Shown: one piece after another, positions 1 to 7,120 of the stretch | Numbering within the stretch: position 1 is the stretch's first letter | Layout of the letters: each line of letters starts with the position of its first letter | Origin: Maritalea mediterranea | GTDB lineage: Bacteria > Pseudomonadota > Alphaproteobacteria > Rhizobiales > Devosiaceae | Reading direction: 5' to 3' | DNA: 64,000 bases | NCBI RefSeq assembly: GCF_021568695.1 | Contig: NZ_JAKGTI010000001.1 | Location: 1,054,001-1,118,000 of the forward strand | Program-made: the position numbers and the translations under genes | The notes under the pieces: generated by a model | What the model was told of the DNA's origin: nothing | Seen by the model: the letters and a program-made list of their open reading frames with translations, nothing else | Database searches by the model: none

Positions 1-234
1 CTTGAAAAAATCATCCACCAGCGCCGAATCGAGATCGGTATAAAGGGCATCGCCCAGCCGGAAGATTTGCCCTTCAAACAGGATTTTGCCCTGCGGCGAC
101 AGCAGCGCGAACCATTGGCAGGTCTTTTCCTCCAACGCGCGGACATTGGCGGTGAGCGTGTCATGCAGCAGCTTTTCCGCATCAGGACCGGAAAAGGAAA
201 TCAATTTGCGATCAAGTTTGAAAATAGTTGGCAT
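1..234 (-). CDS. ygfZ: YgfZ/GcvT-like folate-binding protein, N-terminal part (cut by window edge)
   Basis: Only the first 78 residues are in the window; the gene runs off the left edge. The reverse strand opens with MPTIFKLDRKLISFSGPDAE and continues with a segment ending in LLHDTLTANV and SPQGKILFEG. This is the N-terminal pattern of the YgfZ/CAF17/IBA57 family (folate-binding, GcvT-like fold), which assists maturation of some Fe-S enzymes. The ATG lies at 232-234, behind a purine-rich stretch. It is divergent from pyrC with about 87 bases between the starts, so the two probably share a promoter region. The C-terminal family motif with its cysteine cannot be checked here. Confidence 0.8.
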   Translation of the reverse strand, partial: MPTIFKLDRKLISFSGPDAEKLLHDTLTANVRALEEKTCQWFALLSPQGKILFEGQIFRLGDALYTDLDSALVDDFFK

Positions 235-321
235 AGGCCCTCTCACTTGGCTTGCCCTTTGTGGGGGCATCGCGTTAAACCGAATGAAACCTACATATCA
301 TCTAACAAAGAGCACACCACC

Positions 322-1656
322 ATGAATGCGAAATTTGACAAAATTTTTATCAATGCAACGCTGGTCAATCATGATGGGGTGCACCAAGCAGATGTGGGCG
401 TGATCAATGGCCGCATCGCCCATATTGGTGATTTGCAGAACGCAGAGGCAGGGGAAACGATCAATTGCAAGGGGCTGCATATCCTGCCCGGCGTGATCGA
501 CACTCAGGTGCATTTCCGCGAGCCGGGCGCAGAGCACAAGGAAAATCTTGAAACCGGGTCGCTGGCTGCGGTGATGGGCGGGGTGACCGGGGTGTTTGAA
601 ATGCCCAACACCAACCCGCTGACCATTGACCGCACCACTTTTGAAGACAAGATCAAACGCGCCACCCACCGCATGCATTGCGACTTTGCCTTCTATATTG
701 GCGGCACCCACGACAATGTGGAAGAGTTGCCACTGCTCGAGAAGCTGCCGGGCTGTGCCGGGGTAAAAGTGTTTATGGGCTCGTCCACCGGCTCGCTGCT
801 GGTGGAAGATGACGATGGGGTGGAAAAGATTCTTTCCGCCATCAGCCGCCGCGCCGCCTTCCACTCGGAAGACGAGCCGCGCCTGAATGATCGCAAGCAT
901 TTGCGCGTGGAGAATGACCCGTCAAGCCATCCGGTCTGGCGCGATGTGGAAGCGGCGGTGAAGAGCACCAAGCGCCTGCTTGCGCTCGCCCGCAAAACCG
1001 GCAAGCGCATCCATGTGCTGCACATTTCAACTGCCGATGAAATGGATATTCTGGCCGCCAACAAAGATGTGGCCACCGTGGAAGTCACCCCGCATCACCT
1101 CACTTTGGACGAAACGGCCTATGACCGATTGGGCACCTATGTGCAGATGAACCCGCCAGTGCGCAATGCCGAGCACCGCGCCGGCATTTGGCGCGGCGTG
1201 GATTTGGGCATTGTCGATGTGCTCGGCTCCGACCATGCGCCGCACACCAAAGAGGAAAAGGATCAGCCTTATCCCAATTCCCCATCGGGCATGACCGGGG
1301 TGCAAACACTGGTGCCCATCATGTTGGATCATGTGAATGCCGGGCGCATGAGCCTTGAACGCTTTGTGGACCTCACCAGCCATGGCCCCAACCGCTTGTT
1401 CCAGATCAACCATAAGGGCCGCATTGCGGTGGGTTATGATGCCGACTTCACCATCGTCGACATGAACCGCGAGCAAACCATCACCAACGACTGGATCGCC
1501 TCCAAACCGGTCTGGACGCCTTATGATGGCGTGAAGGTGCAAGGCTGGCCCGTCGGCACCATCCTGCGCGGCCACCGCGTGATGTGGGAAGGCGAGCTGG
1601 TGGATGCCCATAAGGGCGAGCCCATGCGCTTTGCGGAGAGCATGGCGGCGGAATAA
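322..1656 (+). CDS. pyrC: Dihydroorotase (class I type, alphaproteobacterial subgroup)
   Basis: Predicted cyclic amidohydrolase of pyrimidine synthesis, interconverting carbamoyl-aspartate and dihydroorotate; 444 aa. The open frame extends upstream, but the ATG at 322 starts the conserved protein. Visible active-site elements are DTQVHFREPG (60-69), the lysine expected to be carbamylated in GVKVFMG (Lys149), HSEDE (His181), HVLHIST (His231/His234) and LGSDHAPH (Asp304). The first metal motif reads Q-V-H where most dihydroorotases have H-x-H; I recall the same substitution in rhizobial homologues, so it is probably a subgroup feature rather than a defect. The family and fold are clear, but the changed ligand leaves some doubt about the exact activity. 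A decayed copy of its last codons lies about 240 bp downstream. Confidence 0.9.
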   Translation: MNAKFDKIFINATLVNHDGVHQADVGVINGRIAHIGDLQNAEAGETINCKGLHILPGVIDTQVHFREPGAEHKENLETGSLAAVMGGVTGVFEMPNTNPLTIDRTTFEDKIKRATHRMHCDFAFYIGGTHDNVEELPLLEKLPGCAGVKVFMGSSTGSLLVEDDDGVEKILSAISRRAAFHSEDEPRLNDRKHLRVENDPSSHPVWRDVEAAVKSTKRLLALARKTGKRIHVLHISTADEMDILAANKDVATVEVTPHHLTLDETAYDRLGTYVQMNPPVRNAEHRAGIWRGVDLGIVDVLGSDHAPHTKEEKDQPYPNSPSGMTGVQTLVPIMLDHVNAGRMSLERFVDLTSHGPNRLFQINHKGRIAVGYDADFTIVDMNREQTITNDWIASKPVWTPYDGVKVQGWPVGTILRGHRVMWEGELVDAHKGEPMRFAESMAAE

Positions 1657-1685
1657 CTCCGTCGGACAGCGGATCGAGCGTTTGA

Positions 1686-1806
1686 CCCCGGATCAAGTCC
1701 GGGGTGGTAGGTGCTTTGCTAAAGCCCCATCCGTTAACAACACCATCCCGGCCCTGAGCCGGGATCACTTGCAACCGCATAAACTGGCCCCGGATCAGGT
1801 CCGGGG
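1686..1806. repeat. Three palindromic elements downstream of pyrC
   Basis: Three perfect or near-perfect inverted repeats lie in the non-coding gap after pyrC. They are at 1686-1704 (CCCCGGATCAAGTCCGGGG), 1745-1765 (ATCCCGG arms around CCTGA) and 1788-1806 (CCCCGGATCAGGTCCGGGG). The first and third differ by one base, so they are copies of one element. They lack a following T-run and so are not ordinary intrinsic terminators. They resemble the short intergenic palindromes common in alphaproteobacterial genomes. The rest of the 1657-2034 gap holds no convincing gene apart from the pyrC-tail remnant. Confidence 0.75.
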
Positions 1807-1860
1807 CGGCCACCATGTGACACGTTAGGCGAATTGGTTGACAACCATATAGGTGAACTT

Positions 1861-1890
1861 ATGCGTTTTGCGAAGAGCATGGCGGGGTAG
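1861..1890 (+). pseudogene. Remnant of a duplicated pyrC 3' end
   Basis: The sequence from 1861 repeats the last codons of pyrC (1623-1651). Both read ATGCG, then TTTGCG, then AGAGCATGGCGG, with about three substitutions in 27 bases. Translated, pyrC ends MRFAESMAAE and the copy reads MRFAKSMAG followed by TAG. The copy has no upstream coding part, so it is a scar of a local duplication. The palindromic elements lie between the two copies. Confidence 0.6.
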
Positions 1891-2034
1891 ATAGGGGTTT
1901 ATGCGGCGAGGCAATATGAGGCAAGGCGGGTGTTTTGGCTGAGCGCGCGAAGTTTACTTTCTGCATCACTTCGAAGTCCGTTTTGAGGCCAAAGTTAGAA
2001 AATCTGCTAGGCAATTTTATACTGACTGCGATGC

Positions 2035-2472
2035 CTAAATTCGGCTTATTGCAACCGCTTCTTTTGCGACTACGGGGTCGCTTAAGATACGCTCGATCCA
2101 TTCTTCCGTTTCAGAACTTGGATTTATGATTTTTCCGATTGCAGTTGCGTCGTTTGCCCAGAGTTCCTCACGAATGAACCCTTTGTCTTTTAGGTCCTTT
2201 AGGCATTCAAGTATTGCATATCCTCGCGGTACCAGACTCACCATATCTTCAATATCATCCATTGCTGCCTTCATATCGCGAGCAATGGTAACTACAGCAA
2301 AATGAGAAGCTGTTTCTGCAGGCGAGTAGCCACTCTCGGTTGATAACAGAGCAACTCCCGCACCGTAGGGTGTTAAATCTAATCCGAGATGTTTCGTAAA
2401 TCTCTCAACTTGTTGAACTGGCGAAGCATTTGATTGCACAAAAGTTTTTCTCTTTTTGAACGGCCAAACCAT
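2035..2472 (-). CDS. Hypothetical protein, 145 aa
   Basis: I do not recognise a family. The protein starts MVWPFKKRKTFVQ, has a basic N-terminus and no clear signal peptide or membrane segment, and looks helical and acidic in its second half (for example SETEEWIERILSD). The surrounding DNA (about 1.9-2.55 kb) is visibly richer in A+T than the neighbouring genes and uses more AT-ending codons, which suggests acquisition or relaxed selection. It stands alone, with a gap of about 215 bp to the next gene on the same strand. Coding status rests on an uninterrupted frame with plausible amino-acid composition. Confidence 0.6.
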   Translation of the reverse strand: MVWPFKKRKTFVQSNASPVQQVERFTKHLGLDLTPYGAGVALLSTESGYSPAETASHFAVVTIARDMKAAMDDIEDMVSLVPRGYAILECLKDLKDKGFIREELWANDATAIGKIINPSSETEEWIERILSDPVVAKEAVAISRI

Positions 2473-2655
2473 GTTTCAACCTCTACTAGTAATCTTTTTC
2501 AATGTTTACATCGAGTATGCTGCCATCGTTCTAGGGAAAGCGCACTCAAAAAGGTTGATAGTTGACCATGACCAGCATTTTGGCTCATGCGTGCCTCGAT
2601 TGCGACGGCATGCGAATGTCTAAAGGGTCCGCAAACCTGCCATTTCTCACAGCAC

Positions 2656-2681
2656 AAAAAAGCCCCGGCAAAACCGAGGCT
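2656..2681 (-). terminator. Intrinsic terminator after the 223-aa secreted protein gene
   Basis: Read on the minus strand this is AGCCTCGG, a TTTT loop, CCGGGGCT and a run of six T. The stem is GC-rich with one mismatch. It lies a few bases past the stop codon of the gene ending at 2688, on the same strand, as expected for a Rho-independent terminator. Confidence 0.75.
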
Positions 2682-2687
2682 ATTATC

Positions 2688-3359
2688 CTAATCACCCGCA
2701 ACGAAGAACTGCCAGACGCCGTTTTCGTCGATGCCGACGCGGAAGAAGTACCAGCCGCCATAAAGGCGCATTTCTTCGACGTCCAGATGGCTCACAATCT
2801 TGTAGACCTCAACCAACTCCTGATCGCTTAACCCTTGCAGATTGTGGGTAGCATAAGCAGGCCAAACATACATTTTCGGACGGCCATCACCCAAATCCTG
2901 CACCGCATAGGGGGCTTCAAGAAGCTCCAACATAATGGCCATCAATTCAAGGCCTTCACCGTCGTTGGAGCTGTCGCGCAGAAATTGAATGGGTTGATCT
3001 ACAACGCCGAAGCTGAATTGCGGTGCGTCCGGCTGTGCATCTATGATGGGGCGAAAACGTTCCACATCACCGGAGCGGGCCGCATCCATCAAAAGATCGC
3101 GGGTTTTCGCTACCTCTGGGGGCAAGACGGATAAATCGCGCTGCGGCTCTAGATTGTCATAAGCCGCCGCGCGCGCATCGGCGTTTTCGTTTGGTGGGAT
3201 GATGATCTGATCGTCGCTCGGATCAGCAGGGCCGAATTGTGAGGTGACCTCGCTGTTCGCGTTGCTGCTATTGCCGCTGGTGCTGGCAATGGCAGGTGCG
3301 GTGAGGGCACCTGCCAACAAGGCAGCACTAATGGTCGAAGATGCAAGGAATCTCATCAT
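2688..3359 (-). CDS. Secreted hypothetical protein, 223 aa
   Basis: The N-terminus (MMRFLASSTISAALLAGALT, then APAIAS) is a typical Sec signal peptide with an A-x-A type cleavage site, so the mature protein is predicted to be periplasmic. The mature part is acidic and proline-rich at first, then holds a helical segment and a tryptophan/tyrosine-rich tail (YGGWYFFRVGID). I do not recognise a family. A terminator follows directly at 2656-2681. The 86-aa gene upstream on the same strand is only 26 bp away and could be co-transcribed. Confidence 0.75.
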   Translation of the reverse strand: MMRFLASSTISAALLAGALTAPAIASTSGNSSNANSEVTSQFGPADPSDDQIIIPPNENADARAAAYDNLEPQRDLSVLPPEVAKTRDLLMDAARSGDVERFRPIIDAQPDAPQFSFGVVDQPIQFLRDSSNDGEGLELMAIMLELLEAPYAVQDLGDGRPKMYVWPAYATHNLQGLSDQELVEVYKIVSHLDVEEMRLYGGWYFFRVGIDENGVWQFFVAGD

Positions 3360-3385
3360 TTCGCTGCCTTTCGTCGAGAGACGAT

Positions 3386-3646
3386 TTACTGAATCGTGCG
3401 ATCCACAGTGTATTCGCCTAGCTCAACTTGGCCAGGTAATTTTTCCAGCAGCTTGGCAATCGGCGCTTCGCCATATTGTTCCACCAGCGTGGCAATGGCA
3501 GCAAAAAGGGCGGCATGGGCCAGCGCTTCTTTTTCAACGCCTTCCACATCGGCATTGCGCCAAGCTTCAGCCAGATATTGCAGCGCCAGCTGGCGCTCCT
3601 CATCATCGCGTTCAAACAGCGATTGCGTGCGTGAATGTTCAAACAT
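3386..3646 (-). CDS. Small hypothetical protein, 86 aa
   Basis: The frame is open further upstream, but the start at 3646 (MFEHSRTQSLFERDDEERQL) is preceded by AGGAG at ideal spacing, which decides it. The protein is short, soluble, strongly helical and acidic, with no membrane segment. I do not recognise the family. It sits between the TIGR02301 gene and the secreted 223-aa protein, all on the minus strand, with gaps of about 90 and 26 bp. Confidence 0.65.
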   Translation of the reverse strand: MFEHSRTQSLFERDDEERQLALQYLAEAWRNADVEGVEKEALAHAALFAAIATLVEQYGEAPIAKLLEKLPGQVELGEYTVDRTIQ

Positions 3647-3737
3647 AAATTTCTCCTGACACCCAAGCTGTAGCACGGCTTTTGGGCGCGGACACCAAGC
3701 TTCTTTAATAAAGGTTAATTTGGCGAAGAAATCCACA

Positions 3738-4112
3738 TTATTCCGCATAACGGATGTGGATATCGTAGCTGATTTTGGCCCCTTCCTCGAGAAAACGAGC
3801 CGTCAGAAGTGAAGCGGAATCGGTGCAGCGCACGTGCGATTGCTGAAAGTCATTGTAATTGGCGTTAAATGCGCCGGCCAGCCGTTCGCGCCGGTCTTCA
3901 TCCACCTCATCCAAATCCATCAGCTCCGCCAACTCATTCCGCCAGTCCACGCCTGAACGCATGCACAAATCATCCAGGTGATACAGGGCGCCCATAATCT
4001 CCGCCAATCGCTCCATTTGGGGCTGATAAGCCGGATCAATGGCGCGCGCAGTCACGCTGCCGCAAAGCGCCAGCAAAAGCGCAGATAAAAATAGGCGAAT
4101 CCTGTCGTGCAA
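3738..4112 (-). CDS. TIGR02301 family secreted protein
   Basis: Alphaproteobacterial conserved protein of unknown function, 124 aa. The motif MGALYHLDDLCMR followed by DWRNELAELM matches the TIGR02301 signature (histidine-leucine, a cysteine and tryptophan-arginine in the first third), and two further cysteines are expected to be oxidised in the periplasm. I place the start at TTG 4112 because GGGAG lies about 7 bases upstream, and because the in-frame ATG at 4136 falls inside a terminator stem (4124-4159). With that start the protein opens with a clean signal peptide (HDRIRLFLSALLLALCGS). In related genomes this family often lies next to a NUDIX gene, as here with one gene between. Confidence 0.75.
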   Translation of the reverse strand: MHDRIRLFLSALLLALCGSVTARAIDPAYQPQMERLAEIMGALYHLDDLCMRSGVDWRNELAELMDLDEVDEDRRERLAGAFNANYNDFQQSHVRCTDSASLLTARFLEEGAKISYDIHIRYAE

Positions 4113-4123
4113 TTTGATCTCCC

Positions 4124-4159
4124 AAAAAAGCGGCATCGTCAGTCTTAGAACGATGCCGC
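4124..4159 (-). terminator. Intrinsic terminator between DUF3179 gene and TIGR02301 gene
   Basis: A perfect 10-bp inverted repeat (GCGGCATCGT at 4130-4139 and ACGATGCCGC at 4150-4159) is followed on the minus strand by six T. It lies 22 bases past the DUF3179 stop codon at 4181. It overlaps the in-frame ATG at 4136 of the next gene and so argues against that codon as a start. Confidence 0.8.
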
Positions 4160-4180
4160 CAGTCTAAGCAACTAGGGAGG

Positions 4181-5185
4181 TCATTTTTGTAATATTTTCA
4201 GGTCGTCCATAAAGGCGCGGGCAGCAAAGGCGAAGGTGATTTCATGCACCACGGGCTCTTCACCCTGTTCCGTCTTGCGGACCACTTCAATATTGCCCAC
4301 GTCGCGCCCTTGGCTGATATCGCCACGGTCCAGCGCAGAGGCCTGGCCCGCCGACCAGCGGAAGATCAAATCTTCATGGATGACTTCGCCCATTTCCTGC
4401 AACAGCGGCAGTGTCACGCCAACGGGGGTGGGTGATTGCACCAGCGCCACGCGCATCATCGGGTTGATGTCGTCCGGAATTTCACCGCGGAACAAGAAGG
4501 GCCGGGCCGAGCTATCATAGCCAACATAAGGATTACGGCCCATTTGCGCGATGCGGCGCGGGTCCGGCACCAAAATCTGGCCGTCAGGGTAAGTCTCACG
4601 GAATAACTCAAGGCTCATCAAGCGAGAGGGATATGCTTTTAGCTTTTCACCGGCCCGGTCACCAACAATGGCCTCGCCGGTAAATTGCTGCCACCAATTT
4701 TGTTCGGACCGATCATACATGATCAGGTCGGAATGGCGCAGCTTACCTGTGGTGCCGAATTCCACAGCTTCGCCATCAAGCCGACGATCAAATACAATCG
4801 AGGTGTTGCACAAGGGGCAGTAAGTGACAGCTATCGGGGTGCCTCCCATGCTGTCATTGACAATTTCGTGCCACATCATGATTCGCAATGGATAGGCGCG
4901 GGCCTCGCCATTTAGTTCCAGTCCGATCACAGGTTCATTGCCAGGAATGCTGGCTTCCTCTGACACCGGCTTGAATTCAGGATCATCAATGGAGGGGATA
5001 TTGTCGCGGGCGATAACGTTGATCACCTCGTCAAAAGGTACTGTGGCCTTGGAAAAATTGGTCTCCCAACCTTCAAGTTCCCAACGTTGCGGCGGCTCCT
5101 GCGCTGGAAGCAAGTCGTCCGCCACGGTGATGTTGGCGCTAACGACAAACGACAGTGCACTCACAATAGATAGCAGTTTTTGCAT
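4181..5185 (-). CDS. DUF3179 domain-containing secreted protein
   Basis: A 334-aa protein of unknown biochemical role. The start at 5185 is chosen because GAGGAG lies just upstream and because it gives a proper signal peptide (MQKLLSIVSALSFVVSA). The body carries the DUF3179 hallmarks: the segment VIGLELNGEARAYPLRIM, WHEIVND, and the cysteine pair in TYCPLCNTSIVFDR, followed by GTTGKLRHSDLIMYDR and WWQQFTGEA. The family is found in bacteria and archaea, and the conserved CPLC suggests metal or redox chemistry, which is inference. It is followed by its own terminator. Confidence 0.85.
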   Translation of the reverse strand: MQKLLSIVSALSFVVSANITVADDLLPAQEPPQRWELEGWETNFSKATVPFDEVINVIARDNIPSIDDPEFKPVSEEASIPGNEPVIGLELNGEARAYPLRIMMWHEIVNDSMGGTPIAVTYCPLCNTSIVFDRRLDGEAVEFGTTGKLRHSDLIMYDRSEQNWWQQFTGEAIVGDRAGEKLKAYPSRLMSLELFRETYPDGQILVPDPRRIAQMGRNPYVGYDSSARPFLFRGEIPDDINPMMRVALVQSPTPVGVTLPLLQEMGEVIHEDLIFRWSAGQASALDRGDISQGRDVGNIEVVRKTEQGEEPVVHEITFAFAARAFMDDLKILQK

Positions 5186-5255
5186 ATCGGGCTCCTCTAG
5201 CTTTGGCACAGTGTGGCCCAAGCAAAGGCCTGTCACCAGTCAAATACACTCACAG

Positions 5256-5642
5256 TTAGGTGATAAGCCGGTGATGCGCGGCGCGAATAATCGGCCAAAG
5301 GTCCGGCGTGTAGGGCAAGTCCGGTATCTGTTTTAGCGATATTTGCCGCACCGCTGCCGCATCATCCAGCGCCGTCGCTTCGGCGATCGGCGCGGTGGCC
5401 GCAAAAACCTGCAAGGTGAACCCGGCGGATTTGTGCTTTTGCACCGCGAGGAAATGAGGCACTTTCAAACCGGTTTCTTCCTCAATTTCGCGATGGATCG
5501 CGGCGTGAGCCGTTTCGCCCGCTTTTATCCGACCGCCCGGCAGGGACCAATAATGCTGATAAGGCGCATTTTTACGCTGCACCAGCAATACTTGATCGCC
5601 TTCGAACAGGGCGGCACTGACCACATCGACCTGGGCACTCAT
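5256..5642 (-). CDS. NUDIX hydrolase
   Basis: A 128-aa pyrophosphohydrolase acting on a nucleoside-diphosphate-linked substrate that cannot be specified from sequence. The complete Nudix box is seen at about residues 37-59: GRIKAGETAHAAIHRE then IEEETGL, matching G-x5-E-x7-R-E-U-x-E-E-x-G-U. The size and the YWSLPGG lead-in are typical of the small ADP-ribose or mutator-type subfamily. Its start overlaps the stop of the upstream Lrp gene by four bases (5639-5642), so the two are translationally coupled. Confidence 0.9.
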   Translation of the reverse strand: MSAQVDVVSAALFEGDQVLLVQRKNAPYQHYWSLPGGRIKAGETAHAAIHREIEEETGLKVPHFLAVQKHKSAGFTLQVFAATAPIAEATALDDAAAVRQISLKQIPDLPYTPDLWPIIRAAHHRLIT

Positions 5643-6070
5643 AGGGGCGGCAGTCGGCGTTTGACCGGTGAGCTTTTGATGATCGAGCTGTTGGTGGCGG
5701 CATATTGGCTGATGGAATCAAGGATCAGATCCAGCTGCTCAATAGATTTGAGATGGATTTTGCACACGAAACAATCCTCGCCTGTCACCTTGTCGCATTC
5801 AGTAATTTCTGCCGTTTGCTGGATCAGCTTGGTGACCCGCTGCAATTGCCCGGGCATCGGGGAAACGCGCACAATGGCGCGCAAGGGATAGCCGATCTGG
5901 TCTGACGCGACATTCAGCGTATAGCCCTTGATCACCCCGCGCTCTTCCAGCCTTTTGAGACGCTCTGAGGTGCTGGGGGCGGAAAGCCCCACCTTTGCGG
6001 CCAGCTCTTTAAGAGGTGTTTTGCCATTTTCAAAAAGAGTGTCGATCAGCAATTTATCTGCATTATCCAT
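5639..6070 (-). CDS. Lrp/AsnC family transcriptional regulator
   Basis: A 143-aa regulator. The N-terminal winged helix begins DNADKLLIDTLFENGK and has the recognition-helix region LSAPSTSERLKRLEERGVI. The C-terminal half is the ligand-sensing RAM/AsnC domain, with GEDCFVCKIHLKSIEQLD. It is divergent from a DMT-family transporter, the usual arrangement in which the Lrp protein controls export of an amino acid or metabolite. A candidate operator (6098-6123) lies in the shared intergenic region. Its coupling to the downstream NUDIX gene is by four-base overlap. Confidence 0.92.
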   Translation of the reverse strand: MDNADKLLIDTLFENGKTPLKELAAKVGLSAPSTSERLKRLEERGVIKGYTLNVASDQIGYPLRAIVRVSPMPGQLQRVTKLIQQTAEITECDKVTGEDCFVCKIHLKSIEQLDLILDSISQYAATNSSIIKSSPVKRRLPPL

Positions 6071-6097
6071 ATAAAAATGTCATTTCGCCTAATTATG

Positions 6098-6123
6098 TTC
6101 GGTATATTGACATGATAGCCGAA
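6098..6123. promoter_or_regulatory. Candidate Lrp-type operator between divergent regulator and transporter
   Basis: The 110-bp gap between the Lrp gene and the transporter contains an imperfect inverted repeat with TTCGG and CCGAA arms about 16 bases apart in an AT-rich spacer. Position and loose symmetry fit an Lrp/AsnC dimer site. The assignment rests on location and partial symmetry only. Confidence 0.35.
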
Positions 6124-6197
6124 TTTTTCACATGTGCAATATTGATACTTGGGTTTAGCGTTGATCCCCATTACAACTGGATGTGAAAGAGAAGAGC

Positions 6198-7112
6198 ATG
6201 CAACGCAATTGGATAGGGGTGGTGGAGCTTGTCACCGCCATGATGATTTCCGGCACCATTGGCTTTTTCGTTGTGGTGTCGAACCAGCCCACCTTTAATG
6301 TGGTTTTCTCTCGCTGCCTGATCGGGGCAGCGGGCTTGGGCATCGTGTGTGCCGCCTTGGGCATGTTCAAACGCGAATATTTCACCAAGCGCAACATCAT
6401 TTTGGCGGTGCTCAGCGGCGTGGCAGTGGTGACCAACTGGATCTTGCTTTTCGGGTCTTTTTCGAAAGCCTCCATCACCATTTCTACCGTGGTCTATCAC
6501 ACCCAGCCGATCATTCTGGCGATGATGGGCGTGGCCTTTTTAGGTGAAAAGCTGAACTTCTCCAAAGTCTTTTGGCTGCTGTTTGCCTTTGTCGGCATGA
6601 TCGCCGTGGTCAGCGCGCGCGACATCTCCACCGATACGGGCACCGACTATCTGATGGGCGTGATCATGGCCTTCGGCGCAGCGATGCTTTACGCAGTGAC
6701 CGTGTTGCTGGTGAAAAAGCTGACGGGGGTGCCGCCGCATCTGGTGGCGTTGACGCATGTGAGTGTGGGCACCATCATGCTGTTCCCCCTGATGCAATGG
6801 CAAATCATGCCCGCAGGGCAGGTGGAGTGGGGCGCCATCCTCGCACTTGGTCTGATGTGCACGGTGCTGATGTATATCATTATGTATGACGGCATTCAGC
6901 GGCTGGAAACCAGCGTTACCGGTGCCCTTGCCTTCATCTATCCCGTCGCTGCGATTGTGGTGGATTATCTGGCCTTTGATCGGCAACTCACCTGGCTGCA
7001 ATGGGTTGGCTCTGCTGCCATCTTGCTGGGCGCTGCGGCGATGACCTTGCGCTGGCGCGTGCCCTTTATCGATCGGACAAATGGCGATAAAGTTGCGGTC
7101 AAAACAGGTTAG
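6198..7112 (+). CDS. DMT family (EamA) transporter
   Basis: An inner-membrane protein of 304 aa with about ten hydrophobic segments arranged as two EamA repeats (first half about residues 1-140, second about 150-290). Segments such as IILAVLSGVAVVTNWILLF and YAVTVLLVKKL are typical of drug/metabolite exporters. A GTG at 6183 is an alternative start, but the ATG at 6198 has a GAGAAG purine stretch directly upstream. Divergence from an Lrp/AsnC regulator suggests export of an amino acid or derivative; substrate unknown. Confidence 0.85.
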   Translation: MQRNWIGVVELVTAMMISGTIGFFVVVSNQPTFNVVFSRCLIGAAGLGIVCAALGMFKREYFTKRNIILAVLSGVAVVTNWILLFGSFSKASITISTVVYHTQPIILAMMGVAFLGEKLNFSKVFWLLFAFVGMIAVVSARDISTDTGTDYLMGVIMAFGAAMLYAVTVLLVKKLTGVPPHLVALTHVSVGTIMLFPLMQWQIMPAGQVEWGAILALGLMCTVLMYIIMYDGIQRLETSVTGALAFIYPVAAIVVDYLAFDRQLTWLQWVGSAAILLGAAAMTLRWRVPFIDRTNGDKVAVKTG

Positions 7113-7120
7113 GCAAAAAT

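Noticed and set aside
67-321. N-terminal extension of the pyrC frame
   Set aside because: It is antisense to the YgfZ-type gene and does not resemble dihydroorotase; the ATG at 322 begins the conserved domain.
2562-2831. Plus-strand 89-aa frame
   Set aside because: It crosses the terminator at 2656-2681 and runs antisense to the end of the secreted protein gene; no ribosome binding site or family features.
3705-3720. CtrA-like site TTAA-N6-TTAA upstream of the 86-aa gene
   Set aside because: The spacer is six bases, not seven, and it is distant from the chosen start.
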